Origin: an uncultured Lachnospiraceae bacterium
GTDB taxonomy: Bacteria; Bacillota; Clostridia; Lachnospirales; Lachnospiraceae
Direction of reading: 5' to 3'
Assembly (NCBI GenBank): GCA_902780405.1
Contig: CACZFI010000001.1
Span: 62,001-126,000, forward strand
DNA: 64,000 nt
In this document: in pieces, positions 33,665 through 42,250 of the stretch
How the letters are laid out: each line of letters starts with the position of its first letter
How positions within the stretch are numbered: the stretch's first letter is position 1
Position numbers and translations under genes: made by a program
Notes under the pieces: generated by a model
Database searches by the model: none
The model's input: only the letters and a program-made list of their open reading frames with translations
What the model was told of the DNA's origin: nothing

Positions 33665-36301
33665 ATGGCAAACAAATGGGTGTATATGTTCAGCGAAGGC
33701 GACATGACCATGAGAAATCTCTTAGGCGGTAAGGGTGCAAACCTTGCAGAGATGACTTCTATCGGCCTTCCGGTGCCGCAGGGCTTCACCATCACAACTG
33801 AGGCATGTACTCAGTATTATGAGGATGGCAGAAAGATCAACGACGAAATCATGGCACAGGCGATGGAAGGTGTTGCCAAGATGGAGGAGATCAACGGTAA
33901 GAAGTTCGGCGACTTAAAGAATCCTCTTCTTGTTTCCGTACGTTCAGGTGCGAGAGCATCCATGCCCGGTATGATGGATACCATTTTGAATCTCGGTCTT
34001 AACGACGAGGTAGTAGCAGCTATGATCGCAGGTAACCCTGATCCTGCTTTCGAGCGTTTCGTATATGACTCCTACAGACGTTTCATTCAGATGTTCTCTG
34101 ATGTCGTTATGGAGGTTGGTAAGAAGTACTTCGAGCAGCTCATCGACAAGATGAAAGAGGCTCGTGGCGTGAAGTTCGATGTCGAGCTTACCGCTGCTGA
34201 CTTAAAGGAACTTGCAGAGCAGTTCAAGGCTGAGTACAAGAATCAGCTCGGCGAGGACTTCCCTTCAGATCCCGTTACCCAGTTGAAGCTGGCTATCGAG
34301 GCAGTATTCCGTTCATGGGATAACCCTCGTGCAAATGTATATCGTCGTGACAATGATATCCCTTATTCTTGGGGTACCGCAGTTAACGTTATGCCCATGG
34401 TATTCGGTAACCTTAACAACGAGTCCGGTACAGGTGTGGCATTCACACGTGACCCGGCAACCGGCGAGAACAAGCTTATGGGTGAGTTCCTCATCAACGC
34501 ACAGGGCGAGGACGTAGTAGCAGGTGTTCGTACACCTATGCCGATCGCTCAGATGGAGAAGGAGTTCCCCGAGGCATACGCTGAGTTCATTAAGGTTTGT
34601 GATACACTCGAGAATCACTACCATGACATGCAGGATATGGAGTTCACCGTTGAGAACAAGAAGCTCTACATGCTTCAGTGCCGTAACGGTAAGAGAACAG
34701 CTCCCGCTGCATTAAAGATCGCTTGTGATCTTGTAGACGAGGGACATAAGACACCCGAAGAGGCTGTCGCTATGATCGATCCTCGTAACCTTGACACACT
34801 CCTTCACCCTCAGTTCGATGCAGCAGCTCTTAAGGCTGCAACACCTCTCGGCAAGGGTCTCGGTGCTTCACCGGGTGCTGCTTGCGGTAAGGTTGTATTT
34901 ACTGCAGATGACGCAGTAGCATGGGCAGACAAGGGCGAGAAGGTTGTACTTGTTCGTCTTGAGACTTCACCTGAGGATATCACAGGTATGAAGGCTGCTC
35001 AGGGTATCCTCACAGTACGTGGTGGTATGACCTCTCACGCAGCGGTTGTTGCACGTGGTATGGGTACATGCTGTGTATCCGGTTGCGGCGACATCGTTAT
35101 GGACGAGGAGAACAAGAAGTTCACACTTGCAGGCACCACATTTACAGAGGGTTCCGAGATCTCCATCGATGGTACCACAGGTAACATCTACGCAGGTCTT
35201 ATCCCCACAGTTGATGCTCAGATCGCAGGTGAGTTCGGACGTATCATGGCTTGGGCTGATCAGTTCAGAAAGCTTAAGGTTCGTACCAACGCAGATACTC
35301 CCGCTGACGCTAAGAAGGCAAGAGAGCTCGGTGCAGAAGGTATCGGTCTCTGCCGTACAGAGCACATGTTCTTCGAGGAAGACAGAATCGCTGCTTTCCG
35401 TGAGATGATCTGTGCAGATACAGTTGAAGAAAGAGAAGCAGCACTTGAGAAGATCCTTCCTTATCAGCAGAGCGATTTCAAGGCTCTCTATGAGGCACTC
35501 GAGGGTAACCCTGTTACCATCCGTTTCCTGGATCCGCCCCTTCATGAGTTCGTTCCGACCGAGGAAGAGGATATCAAGAAGCTTGCTGATGCTCAGGGCA
35601 AGAGCGTAGACGCTATCAAGGCTATCATCCAGGGACTCCACGAGTTCAACCCGATGATGGGTCACAGAGGATGCCGTCTTGCAGTTACATATCCTGAGAT
35701 CGCAAAGATGCAGACCAAGGCAGTTATCCGTGCTGCAATCGAAGTACAGAAGGCACATCCCGATTGGAATGTTAAGCCTGAGATCATGATCCCGCTTGTA
35801 TGTGAGATCAAGGAGCTCAAGTTCGTTAAGAAGGTAGTTGTTGAGACTGCTGATGCAGAGATCACTGCAGCAGGCGCTAAGCTCGAGTACGAAGTAGGTA
35901 CCATGATCGAGATCCCCAGAGCTGCTCTTACAGCTGATGAGATCGCTAAGGAAGCTGACTTCTTCTGCTTCGGTACCAACGACCTTACACAGATGACCTT
36001 CGGTTTCTCAAGAGATGATGCAGGTAAGTTCCTTGATGCTTACTATGACACCAAGATCTTCGAGAACGATCCCTTCGCTAAGCTTGATCAGACCGGTGTC
36101 GGCAAGCTTATGGAGATGGCTATCAAGCTCGGAAAGCCTGTTAACAACAAGCTTCACGTAGGTATCTGCGGCGAGCACGGCGGTGATCCTTCATCCGTTG
36201 AGTTCTGCCACAAGATTGGCCTTGACTATGTATCCTGCTCACCGTTCAGAGTACCGGTAGCAAGACTTGCAGCAGCTCAGGCAGCAATCGCAGATAAGTA
36301 A
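33665..36301 (+). CDS. ppdK: Pyruvate, phosphate dikinase
   Basis: An 878-aa protein with the start at ATG 33665 behind AGGAGG. Its domains are the N-terminal ATP-grasp domain (GGKGANLAEMTSIGLPVP; SVRSGARASMPGMMDT), the phospho-histidine swivelling domain (GGMTSHAAVVARGMGTCCVSG) and the C-terminal PEP/pyruvate barrel (CRTEHMF; GICGEHGGDPSS with the catalytic Cys). It interconverts pyruvate, ATP and Pi with PEP, AMP and PPi, a glycolytic step in many anaerobic Clostridia. Codon choice is visibly more uniform (many GCA, GTA, CTT, ACA) than in neighbours, as expected for a highly expressed gene. It is monocistronic, with its own promoter and terminator. Confidence 0.98.
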   Translation: MANKWVYMFSEGDMTMRNLLGGKGANLAEMTSIGLPVPQGFTITTEACTQYYEDGRKINDEIMAQAMEGVAKMEEINGKKFGDLKNPLLVSVRSGARASMPGMMDTILNLGLNDEVVAAMIAGNPDPAFERFVYDSYRRFIQMFSDVVMEVGKKYFEQLIDKMKEARGVKFDVELTAADLKELAEQFKAEYKNQLGEDFPSDPVTQLKLAIEAVFRSWDNPRANVYRRDNDIPYSWGTAVNVMPMVFGNLNNESGTGVAFTRDPATGENKLMGEFLINAQGEDVVAGVRTPMPIAQMEKEFPEAYAEFIKVCDTLENHYHDMQDMEFTVENKKLYMLQCRNGKRTAPAALKIACDLVDEGHKTPEEAVAMIDPRNLDTLLHPQFDAAALKAATPLGKGLGASPGAACGKVVFTADDAVAWADKGEKVVLVRLETSPEDITGMKAAQGILTVRGGMTSHAAVVARGMGTCCVSGCGDIVMDEENKKFTLAGTTFTEGSEISIDGTTGNIYAGLIPTVDAQIAGEFGRIMAWADQFRKLKVRTNADTPADAKKARELGAEGIGLCRTEHMFFEEDRIAAFREMICADTVEEREAALEKILPYQQSDFKALYEALEGNPVTIRFLDPPLHEFVPTEEEDIKKLADAQGKSVDAIKAIIQGLHEFNPMMGHRGCRLAVTYPEIAKMQTKAVIRAAIEVQKAHPDWNVKPEIMIPLVCEIKELKFVKKVVVETADAEITAAGAKLEYEVGTMIEIPRAALTADEIAKEADFFCFGTNDLTQMTFGFSRDDAGKFLDAYYDTKIFENDPFAKLDQTGVGKLMEMAIKLGKPVNNKLHVGICGEHGGDPSSVEFCHKIGLDYVSCSPFRVPVARLAAAQAAIADK

Positions 36302-36314
36302 TCATAGCTTTTTC

Positions 36315-36346
36315 AAAGACCCCGCGACATGCCGCGGGGTCTTTTT
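36315..36346 (+). terminator. Strong terminator of ppdK
   Basis: GACCCCGCG (36318-36326) pairs with CGCGGGGTC (36333-36341), followed by TTTTT. Confidence 0.95.
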
Positions 36347-36453
36347 ATATGCGCCTTTGCACTTTCTTTTCACCGTATTGGTTACGAATATTGTATCCGT
36401 TATCGATTTATGGTATTTTTGACAAAGTGAGGGGACACACAAGGAGAAATGTT

Positions 36454-37347
36454 ATGGCGAATCCTAAAACAGAATTCGATGCTTATGTACAGGAAGACCT
36501 CGGAAAGCAGAAGGGGATCTTCCATCCGGTGAAGGCGGGCATGCTTGAACGCATGATGGTGAAGAATGTTGCAATCACAAGTCTTCATCCCAATGAAGAG
36601 GATGAGTTTACGTTCCCGGATGTGGGACCGAGTTACCGGATCATTTCGGAATACGAGCAGCAGTTTCGACGTGCGCTCGATACAAATCAACAGGTGTTTG
36701 ATGAGCCGCTGATCGTTGAAAAACTACGCCCGCAGGGGTATCTTATATTAAACGGACATCACAGGTGGGCAGCGGCCATGAAGGTTGGGATCAAGAAGAT
36801 TCCCGTCAGGATCGTGAATCTGGCGCAGGAGTCGGACGTGCAGAAGATGCTCGAGGCATCCGCGCATGACAAGCGTGTGGCGCTTGACCTTGATGAGGTA
36901 GTGTTCCGTCCGTCGGACGACCCTTATCTTGAGAGGGAACTCCGATTCCCGCACAACATCAAACACAAGCAGAGGATCCGTCTCGGTATTCCCGCGCTGT
37001 TTTACTTCCTTGCGAAGAACGGTTACGATGTCTGGACCTACGCGTCCAACTATTATTCCATTGATGACATCAAACATTTCTTCAAATGTTACGGAGTGGA
37101 TGTGGTCGGTATCATCACCGGTACGGCGAAGCCGATCAAGAACAAAAGCGAAAACGCCGTGAAGATGGAAACACTGATCAACAACCGTTATGCGGAAACG
37201 CTGCATATCGACAATGACATGATCTTAGTCACCCACCGCGGATCCAAGGAGTTTGAGGAGTATTCCCTTGAGGCGACCCCGGAGAAGTGGTCAAAGCATG
37301 CGATCAGTGTGATCAAGAAAATCGGAAAGCATGAAAAAGAAAAATGA
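36454..37347 (+). CDS. ParB/sulfiredoxin-like domain fused to a HAD-like domain
   Basis: A 297-aa protein. I choose ATG 36454 (AAGGAG site); the frame opens earlier but inside the ppdK terminator. Residues ~55-130 resemble the ParB/Srx fold, including LILNGHHRWAAAMKVGIKKIPVRIV (quoted part GHHRWAAAMKVGIKKIPV). The C-terminal ~165 residues begin with VALDLDEVVF, a HAD-type DxDxx motif I, and continue with WTYASNYYSIDDIKHFFKCYG and HIDNDMILV as motifs II-III. Activity is uncertain, since the second acidic residue of motif I is offset. The following gene is a tandem paralogue of the HAD part, overlapping by 17 bp. Confidence 0.7.
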   Translation: MANPKTEFDAYVQEDLGKQKGIFHPVKAGMLERMMVKNVAITSLHPNEEDEFTFPDVGPSYRIISEYEQQFRRALDTNQQVFDEPLIVEKLRPQGYLILNGHHRWAAAMKVGIKKIPVRIVNLAQESDVQKMLEASAHDKRVALDLDEVVFRPSDDPYLERELRFPHNIKHKQRIRLGIPALFYFLAKNGYDVWTYASNYYSIDDIKHFFKCYGVDVVGIITGTAKPIKNKSENAVKMETLINNRYAETLHIDNDMILVTHRGSKEFEEYSLEATPEKWSKHAISVIKKIGKHEKEK

Positions 37348-37852
37348 GAATCCCTGGGAACATATGCGCGTGAGCTTTGACCTGGATGAGGTGCTCTTTG
37401 TATCGCCCATCACGCACAAGACAGAGCCCGAGCTTCGGTTTCCGTTAAACAAAATATTCAAAGAGCGGCTTCGGCTCGGAACACCGGAACTGATCCGCGA
37501 ACTGCAGGGACAGGGGTATGAGGTCTGGGTTTATACTTCGTCCTATCGTTCGGAGAGATACATTCGCGGCTTGTTTCGTTGTTACGGCGTGAGGTTTGAC
37601 GGCATCGTGAACGCCATGCGCCACCTTGAAGAAAACCAGAAAGGCAGCGCCCAGATCCTTCCACAGAAGGTGCCGAACCGCTATCAGATCGCACTTCATG
37701 TGGACGATGAATCCGTGATCTGTTCCTACGGAAGGGAGTACGGATTTGAGGCGTATCAGCTTGATGCACCGGACGACGAATGGAAGGAAAAAGTGATCGC
37801 AAAAGCGGCGGAAGTGCGAAAGAAGTGGGAACGCAAAAAAATACACAAATAA
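37331..37852 (+). CDS. HAD-like protein, paralogue of the preceding gene's C-terminal domain
   Basis: A 173-aa protein. It shares with the upstream gene the motif I context FDLDEVLF, the strand-helix ELRFP...RLRLG(T)PELIRELQGQGYEVWVYTSSYRS and a DDES acidic motif. It carries no ParB-like part. It may be a small phosphatase or an inactive HAD partner forming a heterodimer with its neighbour. The tail is Lys-rich, and a terminator starts at its stop codon. Confidence 0.7.
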   Translation: MKKKNENPWEHMRVSFDLDEVLFVSPITHKTEPELRFPLNKIFKERLRLGTPELIRELQGQGYEVWVYTSSYRSERYIRGLFRCYGVRFDGIVNAMRHLEENQKGSAQILPQKVPNRYQIALHVDDESVICSYGREYGFEAYQLDAPDDEWKEKVIAKAAEVRKKWERKKIHK

Positions 37853-37884
37853 AAGGCTGATCCTCGTGTGGAACGGCCTTTTTT
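37851..37884 (+). terminator. Terminator after the HAD pair
   Basis: AAAAGGC (37851-37857) and GCCTTTTTT (37876-37884) form an A/T-extended stem ending in a T run. It separates the housekeeping region from the two-component/CIS region. Confidence 0.75.
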
Positions 37885-37920
37885 CATGTTCACCGCATTG
37901 GTAAAAGATGTATCAAAATG

Positions 37921-37949
37921 TTGTTTGAAGGTCATAGATATGATAAAAT
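37921..37949 (+). promoter_or_regulatory. Promoter of the two-component genes
   Basis: TTGTTT (37921-37926), 17 bp, TAAAAT (37944-37949). No GTGAC direct repeats are seen, so the regulator pair does not appear to use the site it is proposed to bind. Confidence 0.55.
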
Positions 37950-37988
37950 AGACGATGTATTATTGTGGTTTTTTGAGGGAGAAGCTTT

Positions 37989-38705
37989 ATGACTTGGGAA
38001 CTTATATATGCAATCATCGTTACATGTCTTTTTCTCGGTATGGTGATCTATACAATTGTATCCAAAAGCAAGAACAAATCCGAAAAAGAAGATATCGAAC
38101 GCAAACGTATCGAGATCATGTTCAGCCAGATCAAACCGCATTTTATATACAATGTGCTGAATACGATCTATTATCTGTGCGAAAAGGATCCTGCCCAGGC
38201 ACAGAAGGCCATCGAGGAATTCTCGGATTACTTAAGAGCGAATCTTGACTCCGTGTCGGCGGATCAGATCATTCCCTTCGAGCAGGAACTCAATCATATC
38301 AACAACTACCTCTATCTGGAGAAGCTTCGCTTTGAGGATGAACTCCGGATCGAATATGACATCAAGACAAAGGACTTCATGGTTCCTCCGCTCACGATTC
38401 AGCCTTTGGTTGAGAATGCCGTTAAGCACGGACTTCGTGGCAGCGAAGAAGGCGGCACGGTGACCATCTCCACATCACAGGGGGAGGACGGCTACACCAT
38501 TACGGTTTCGGACAATGGAGTGGGATATGACCCCCACTACAAGTCCAAGGATACAAAGGGGCGCACGCATGTCGGACTTGCCAATGTAAGAGAGCGTCTG
38601 GCTCTGATGTGCGGTGGAACGCTTGATATCTACACGGCCGAGGGCAGTGGTACCAAGGTTACGGTGAAGATACCGGCGAAGGAGAAGAAAAAGGGGAGAT
38701 CCTAA
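37989..38705 (+). CDS. LytS-type sensor histidine kinase without a sensor domain
   Basis: A 238-aa protein. One TM helix (residues 5-24) leads directly, through a short linker, to the His_kinase domain: the phospho-acceptor box is MFSQIKPHFIYNVLNTI with His51. The HATPase has LVENAVKHGL (N box), DNGVGYD (G1) and THVGLANVRERLALMCGG (G2 region). No extracellular or PAS domain is present, so the signal must come through the membrane helix or a partner protein. The stop overlaps the regulator's ATG. The cognate regulator follows. Confidence 0.93.
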   Translation: MTWELIYAIIVTCLFLGMVIYTIVSKSKNKSEKEDIERKRIEIMFSQIKPHFIYNVLNTIYYLCEKDPAQAQKAIEEFSDYLRANLDSVSADQIIPFEQELNHINNYLYLEKLRFEDELRIEYDIKTKDFMVPPLTIQPLVENAVKHGLRGSEEGGTVTISTSQGEDGYTITVSDNGVGYDPHYKSKDTKGRTHVGLANVRERLALMCGGTLDIYTAEGSGTKVTVKIPAKEKKKGRS

Positions 38706-39508
38706 TGGAAATCATCGCAGTTGATGACGAAAAGCCGGCGCTCGATCATCTGATCGGCGTACTTGAAAAACTGAATATCGACGCCAAAATCACAGGATTC
38801 AGGCGAGCGGCGGAAGCTCTTGAATTCGCATACTCCACCAAGGTGGATGTTGCCTTCCTGGATGTGGAGATGCGAAGCGTAAACGGTGTTGATCTTGCAC
38901 AAGACTTAAAGAAACTGCGACCCAACATCAATATCATCTTCACCACCGGTTACAGCGAGTATGTGGGCGAGGCAATGGGGATGCACGCCTCGGGCTACAT
39001 CATGAAACCTGTTACGGCAGACAAGATCAAAAAAGAACTTGAAGATCTTCGTTACAAGGATCAGATCGAGGATAACCGCAAGAAATTCAAGATTGTGACC
39101 TTCGGCAACTTCTCTGTCTATGACGGCGAAGAACCCATCAAGTTCAAATACAAAAAGAGCATGGAAGTGCTGGCCTACCTGGTAGACAAGCACGGAACCT
39201 TCGTCTCGAACGGAGAGCTTATAGCGGCGCTCTGGGAGGATGAAAGCGACTACGAAGGCAGAATCTCCTATCTGAACAACATCAGGGCGGATATCAAGAA
39301 TACGCTGCAGGAGCGCGGATATTCGGACGTGATCCTAAGACAGAGGGGATTTTTGGCAATCGATGTAAACGAGGTATCATGTGACTACTTCGATTACTTA
39401 AATGGTGACAAGGCGGTAACGCGAAGTTACCACGGAGAATACATGAGTCAGTACAGCTGGTCGGAGATCACGAACGGCAGTCTGATGCAGGATCTGAAGA
39501 AAATATAA
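38705..39508 (+). CDS. Response regulator with REC and SARP/OmpR-like winged-helix output
   Basis: A 267-aa protein. The receiver domain has the acidic pair VDDE at the N-terminus, phospho-acceptor Asp53 (FLDVEM) and Lys101 (MKPV). After a linker, residues ~135-235 form a Trans_reg_C-type winged helix (FGNFSVYDGEEPIKFKYKKSMEVLAYLVD, quoted part KKSMEVLAYLV; GELIAALWEDESDYEGRISYL, quoted part ELIAALWEDE). This type is common in SARP-family activators that bind 11-bp direct repeats overlapping the -35 region. It is a LytTR-like architecture with the output replaced. It is proposed to activate the three GTGAC promoters in this window (inference). Confidence 0.9.
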   Translation: MEIIAVDDEKPALDHLIGVLEKLNIDAKITGFRRAAEALEFAYSTKVDVAFLDVEMRSVNGVDLAQDLKKLRPNINIIFTTGYSEYVGEAMGMHASGYIMKPVTADKIKKELEDLRYKDQIEDNRKKFKIVTFGNFSVYDGEEPIKFKYKKSMEVLAYLVDKHGTFVSNGELIAALWEDESDYEGRISYLNNIRADIKNTLQERGYSDVILRQRGFLAIDVNEVSCDYFDYLNGDKAVTRSYHGEYMSQYSWSEITNGSLMQDLKKI

Positions 39509-39516
39509 CGGTCATT

Positions 39517-39549
39517 GTGACTGAAGTGTGACCGAACAAAAGATACAAT
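39517..39549 (+). promoter_or_regulatory. CIS promoter P1: GTGAC direct repeat plus -10
   Basis: GTGAC at 39517-39521 and again at 39528-39532 (11-bp period), then 11 bp to TACAAT at 39544-39549. The repeats cover the place where the -35 box would be. It lies immediately downstream of the response-regulator gene and drives the gene starting at 39604. Confidence 0.8.
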
Positions 39550-39603
39550 AAACTTTGGGAAATTGCGGACTTTTATGATGAGTCATCAGGAAAGGAAGAA
39601 ACT

Positions 39604-41391
39604 ATGAATAACAACAAGCTCTATCCATTCGAAAGAAACCGCTACTATGCGGGCAAGATGCTGACCAGTGCTGATTTCCTGGCCGAGCAGACCTACTTCA
39701 ACAACAAAAGAAGATTCTTAAACTCCGTGATGTATGGCGCAGGTATCGTATGCGGACTCGGTGTGTTCAGTCTGGATGACCTGTCGATCCTCGTGGAAAG
39801 CGGTGTTGCAATCGATGGCATGGGTCGCGAGATTGTCATTGATTCTTCTGTTGTGAAGAAACTTTCCGCCATCGACGGATTCGAGAATTTAAAAACAAGC
39901 GATGTGTCCTTATGCCTTGCTTACGAAGAGAAGGAAGTGCACACCGTTTATGCCGTGAATCAGGCAGGAGCAGACAAGGATTACGAATACAATCGTATCT
40001 CCGAGGGCTACCGTATCTTCCTGATGGACAGAGAAGATATTCCTTTATCCTTCGAGATGGAGACAGAATTCTTCGCGAAGGAAACCTTATTTTCCGATGA
40101 CAATTTCCGCATAGATTTCACAATTCCCGCAACCGTAAGCCGCGGCAGGCAGGTCAAGGCCATGCTTCGCGTGACCAAGCTTTCCTCACAGGATGTAAAG
40201 CTCACCTATCACGGAACATTGCAGATCCCTGCTTTTGTATCCGCCAAGGGTGACCACGAGATCGTGGTGGATATCGAGAATCTCGGTCTTGCGGCCGGCA
40301 GATCCGCTGATTTCGATTACTGGATGATCGCGCAGGATGTTCCGGCGAATGAGACCAACATCATCTTAAAGAGCGGTTCCGCATCCGGTTTCGAGAATGA
40401 CGAGGCGGTTTCCGTTCCCGAGAATTTCTCCATTCGCGTGATGCTTTCCGACGTCGCTCCCCGCGAGCTTGTCATCAACGAGATCGGACGCATGAATCTG
40501 GAGATGAAGAGTGTCGGTAGTCAGGGGGATTTCATTCGACTTGCGGACCTTACTCTGGTTCGTACCGATCAGGCTTACATTATCGAGGATGTGGTAGAGC
40601 AGGGCGTAAAGCGCTATGTGACCGCTCCCGCACAGGAAGTTTTGCGTGAAGGCTACATGGATTTCTTCACCAAGCAGGCGGATATTGCCGAAAAGGAAGC
40701 TGTCGTGAGCCGCATTCCGGAGGCACAGCCCGTGCGTACGGAGACACCGCAGATGCAGCTTGCAACCGGCGTCCTTGAGATTCCCTTAAATGAGAATCCC
40801 AGAAAGGGCGAGATCTACTACTCCGGAGAGATCATGCACGGTCTCGGCAAAGGAAATGTATATGTTGATGTAGGATATGAATTCATCAACGAGGATCAGA
40901 CGGTATCCTCAAGCACCAAGAATACCATCTTCGGTAACCCCGAGCTTTTCGAAGGCGAGCAGAGCAATGTCGTGAATGCCGAGACTGCAATTCGTGTCTT
41001 AAATGACAAGGGCAGCTTCATCGTAGCGGCGAAACTGCTTGAGAACGTTGACTATCTGATGCTTACCTATCGCTGGGTAGCCATAAGATTCCCTGCCGGC
41101 AACGACCTGGAGCTTATGGAGGATGCGGGCGGAAAGAGTATCTCCGCCGTGACACCCACGGTTGTGCTCGGTGTGAAGGAGAGCCACTTCTTCGGCGTCG
41201 AGTATCACAATATGGATGCTGTTTCCATCGCTTACGAACTCACGGAGCCCGGAAGCGGAGAGATTACGGCAGACGGTGTCTATACCGCACCGAACAAAGA
41301 AGGCGTATACGAGATTTGTATCTATTGTACGGATATGCCGCTTGTATGTACTTACGCATATGCCATTGTTAAAAAGAAGGGTAATGAATAA
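39604..41391 (+). CDS. CIS-locus protein with RNRYYxGKMLxxxDFxxEQxYFNxKRRxLN N-terminal motif
   Basis: A 595-aa soluble protein. The N-terminal ~60 residues (ERNRYYAGKMLTSADFLAEQ and YFNNKRRFLNSVMYGAGIVC) are of a kind that I recall from uncharacterised proteins in extracellular CIS clusters; this is memory, not a search. The rest is beta-rich, with an Ig-like central part and a possible C-terminal Ig-like module (GEITADGVYTAPNKEGVYEI). It has no signal peptide. It is the first gene of the P1 unit. It may be a baseplate or spike-adjacent structural component or a cargo adaptor. Confidence 0.7.
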   Translation: MNNNKLYPFERNRYYAGKMLTSADFLAEQTYFNNKRRFLNSVMYGAGIVCGLGVFSLDDLSILVESGVAIDGMGREIVIDSSVVKKLSAIDGFENLKTSDVSLCLAYEEKEVHTVYAVNQAGADKDYEYNRISEGYRIFLMDREDIPLSFEMETEFFAKETLFSDDNFRIDFTIPATVSRGRQVKAMLRVTKLSSQDVKLTYHGTLQIPAFVSAKGDHEIVVDIENLGLAAGRSADFDYWMIAQDVPANETNIILKSGSASGFENDEAVSVPENFSIRVMLSDVAPRELVINEIGRMNLEMKSVGSQGDFIRLADLTLVRTDQAYIIEDVVEQGVKRYVTAPAQEVLREGYMDFFTKQADIAEKEAVVSRIPEAQPVRTETPQMQLATGVLEIPLNENPRKGEIYYSGEIMHGLGKGNVYVDVGYEFINEDQTVSSSTKNTIFGNPELFEGEQSNVVNAETAIRVLNDKGSFIVAAKLLENVDYLMLTYRWVAIRFPAGNDLELMEDAGGKSISAVTPTVVLGVKESHFFGVEYHNMDAVSIAYELTEPGSGEITADGVYTAPNKEGVYEICIYCTDMPLVCTYAYAIVKKKGNE

Positions 41392-41394
41392 TCG

Positions 41395-42237
41395 ATGATT
41401 TTTCAATCACGGAAAATGCGGCTCAAAACGATTCGCCTTGTAGCAAAGAGCGAGCAAAATGAGCTTTATGTCTGCAGAAATCTAAATGACAAAGGTGGCG
41501 GCCTTTATACAGTGATCTGTGTAAAGGACCATACTGTCGTGCGCCGTTTTTTAACGATATGTGAGGAGACGGAGCGCGATGGAGACTTTTTTGTGGATTG
41601 CTTTTCCGACGGGGAGATGCAGATCATCGTCTTTCCGTATGTAAAGGAGCGTCCGCTTTATTCGTTCTACAGACCGGACATTCTCTCACTCTCCGAGTGC
41701 GAGGACATCTGCATCAATACCATCATTGCATGTATGAGCTCGGGCCTTCCATGGCCGATCTTATACCTGATCCTTTCACAGGAGCAATTACATCTGTCAC
41801 GGGACGGTTCGGTTTATCTGGGGTACATGATCGATCTTTCCCAATTAGAGCCCTTCCGCACGGAGCGGGATTGTACCGTAATGTGCGCGTCGATCCTCTT
41901 AAACCTTCTTCGACCGAAGGAAGGACGACAGACAAACAGTTTAAAACTGCTTGAAAAAAAGACATCCAAGCAGAGCTACAACAGATTCGTGGAACTATAC
42001 AAGGATGTCAGGATCACGGCCGTGCCCAAGCAAAAGACGGGGCTTGGCGCAAGGATCAAACAGTGGTTCAGAAGAAACAAGGACAGACTTTTCAGAGTCC
42101 TCTTATGGATCAGCATCTTCCTGGCGCTGTTTGTGATCCTGTCATTTATTACACAGCTCTTGTTCGGAGACGTGCCTTGGCTTCGACTCTTTATTAACAG
42201 TTTCGATAAGATCGGAACCGAGAGCTTACTACAGTAG
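41395..42237 (+). CDS. Pseudokinase-like protein with C-terminal TM anchor
   Basis: A 280-aa protein. The ~200-residue N-terminal domain reads like a small kinase fold: LYVCRNLNDKGGGLYTVICV and IIVFPYVKERPLYSFY resemble the N-lobe and hinge. LILSQEQLHLSRDGSVYLGY resembles the catalytic-loop/activation region but lacks HRD and DFG. One TM helix (LLWISIFLALFVILSFI) lies near residue 240. The shape recalls the EssB-type pseudokinase-TM proteins of type VII secretion, but I see no sequence identity to claim. It is likely a membrane scaffold in the CIS envelope complex. Confidence 0.5.
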   Translation: MIFQSRKMRLKTIRLVAKSEQNELYVCRNLNDKGGGLYTVICVKDHTVVRRFLTICEETERDGDFFVDCFSDGEMQIIVFPYVKERPLYSFYRPDILSLSECEDICINTIIACMSSGLPWPILYLILSQEQLHLSRDGSVYLGYMIDLSQLEPFRTERDCTVMCASILLNLLRPKEGRQTNSLKLLEKKTSKQSYNRFVELYKDVRITAVPKQKTGLGARIKQWFRRNKDRLFRVLLWISIFLALFVILSFITQLLFGDVPWLRLFINSFDKIGTESLLQ

Positions 42238-42250
42238 GGGTTAACTTCGT

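Noticed and set aside
34313-34624. Other minus-strand ORFs over 100 codons within coding genes
   Set aside because: They mirror GC-rich third positions of the genes on the + strand and lack start signals.
34967-35758. 263-aa minus-strand ORF inside ppdK
   Set aside because: A Cys/Ser/Leu-rich shadow of the strongly biased codons of ppdK, with no ribosome site or family resemblance.
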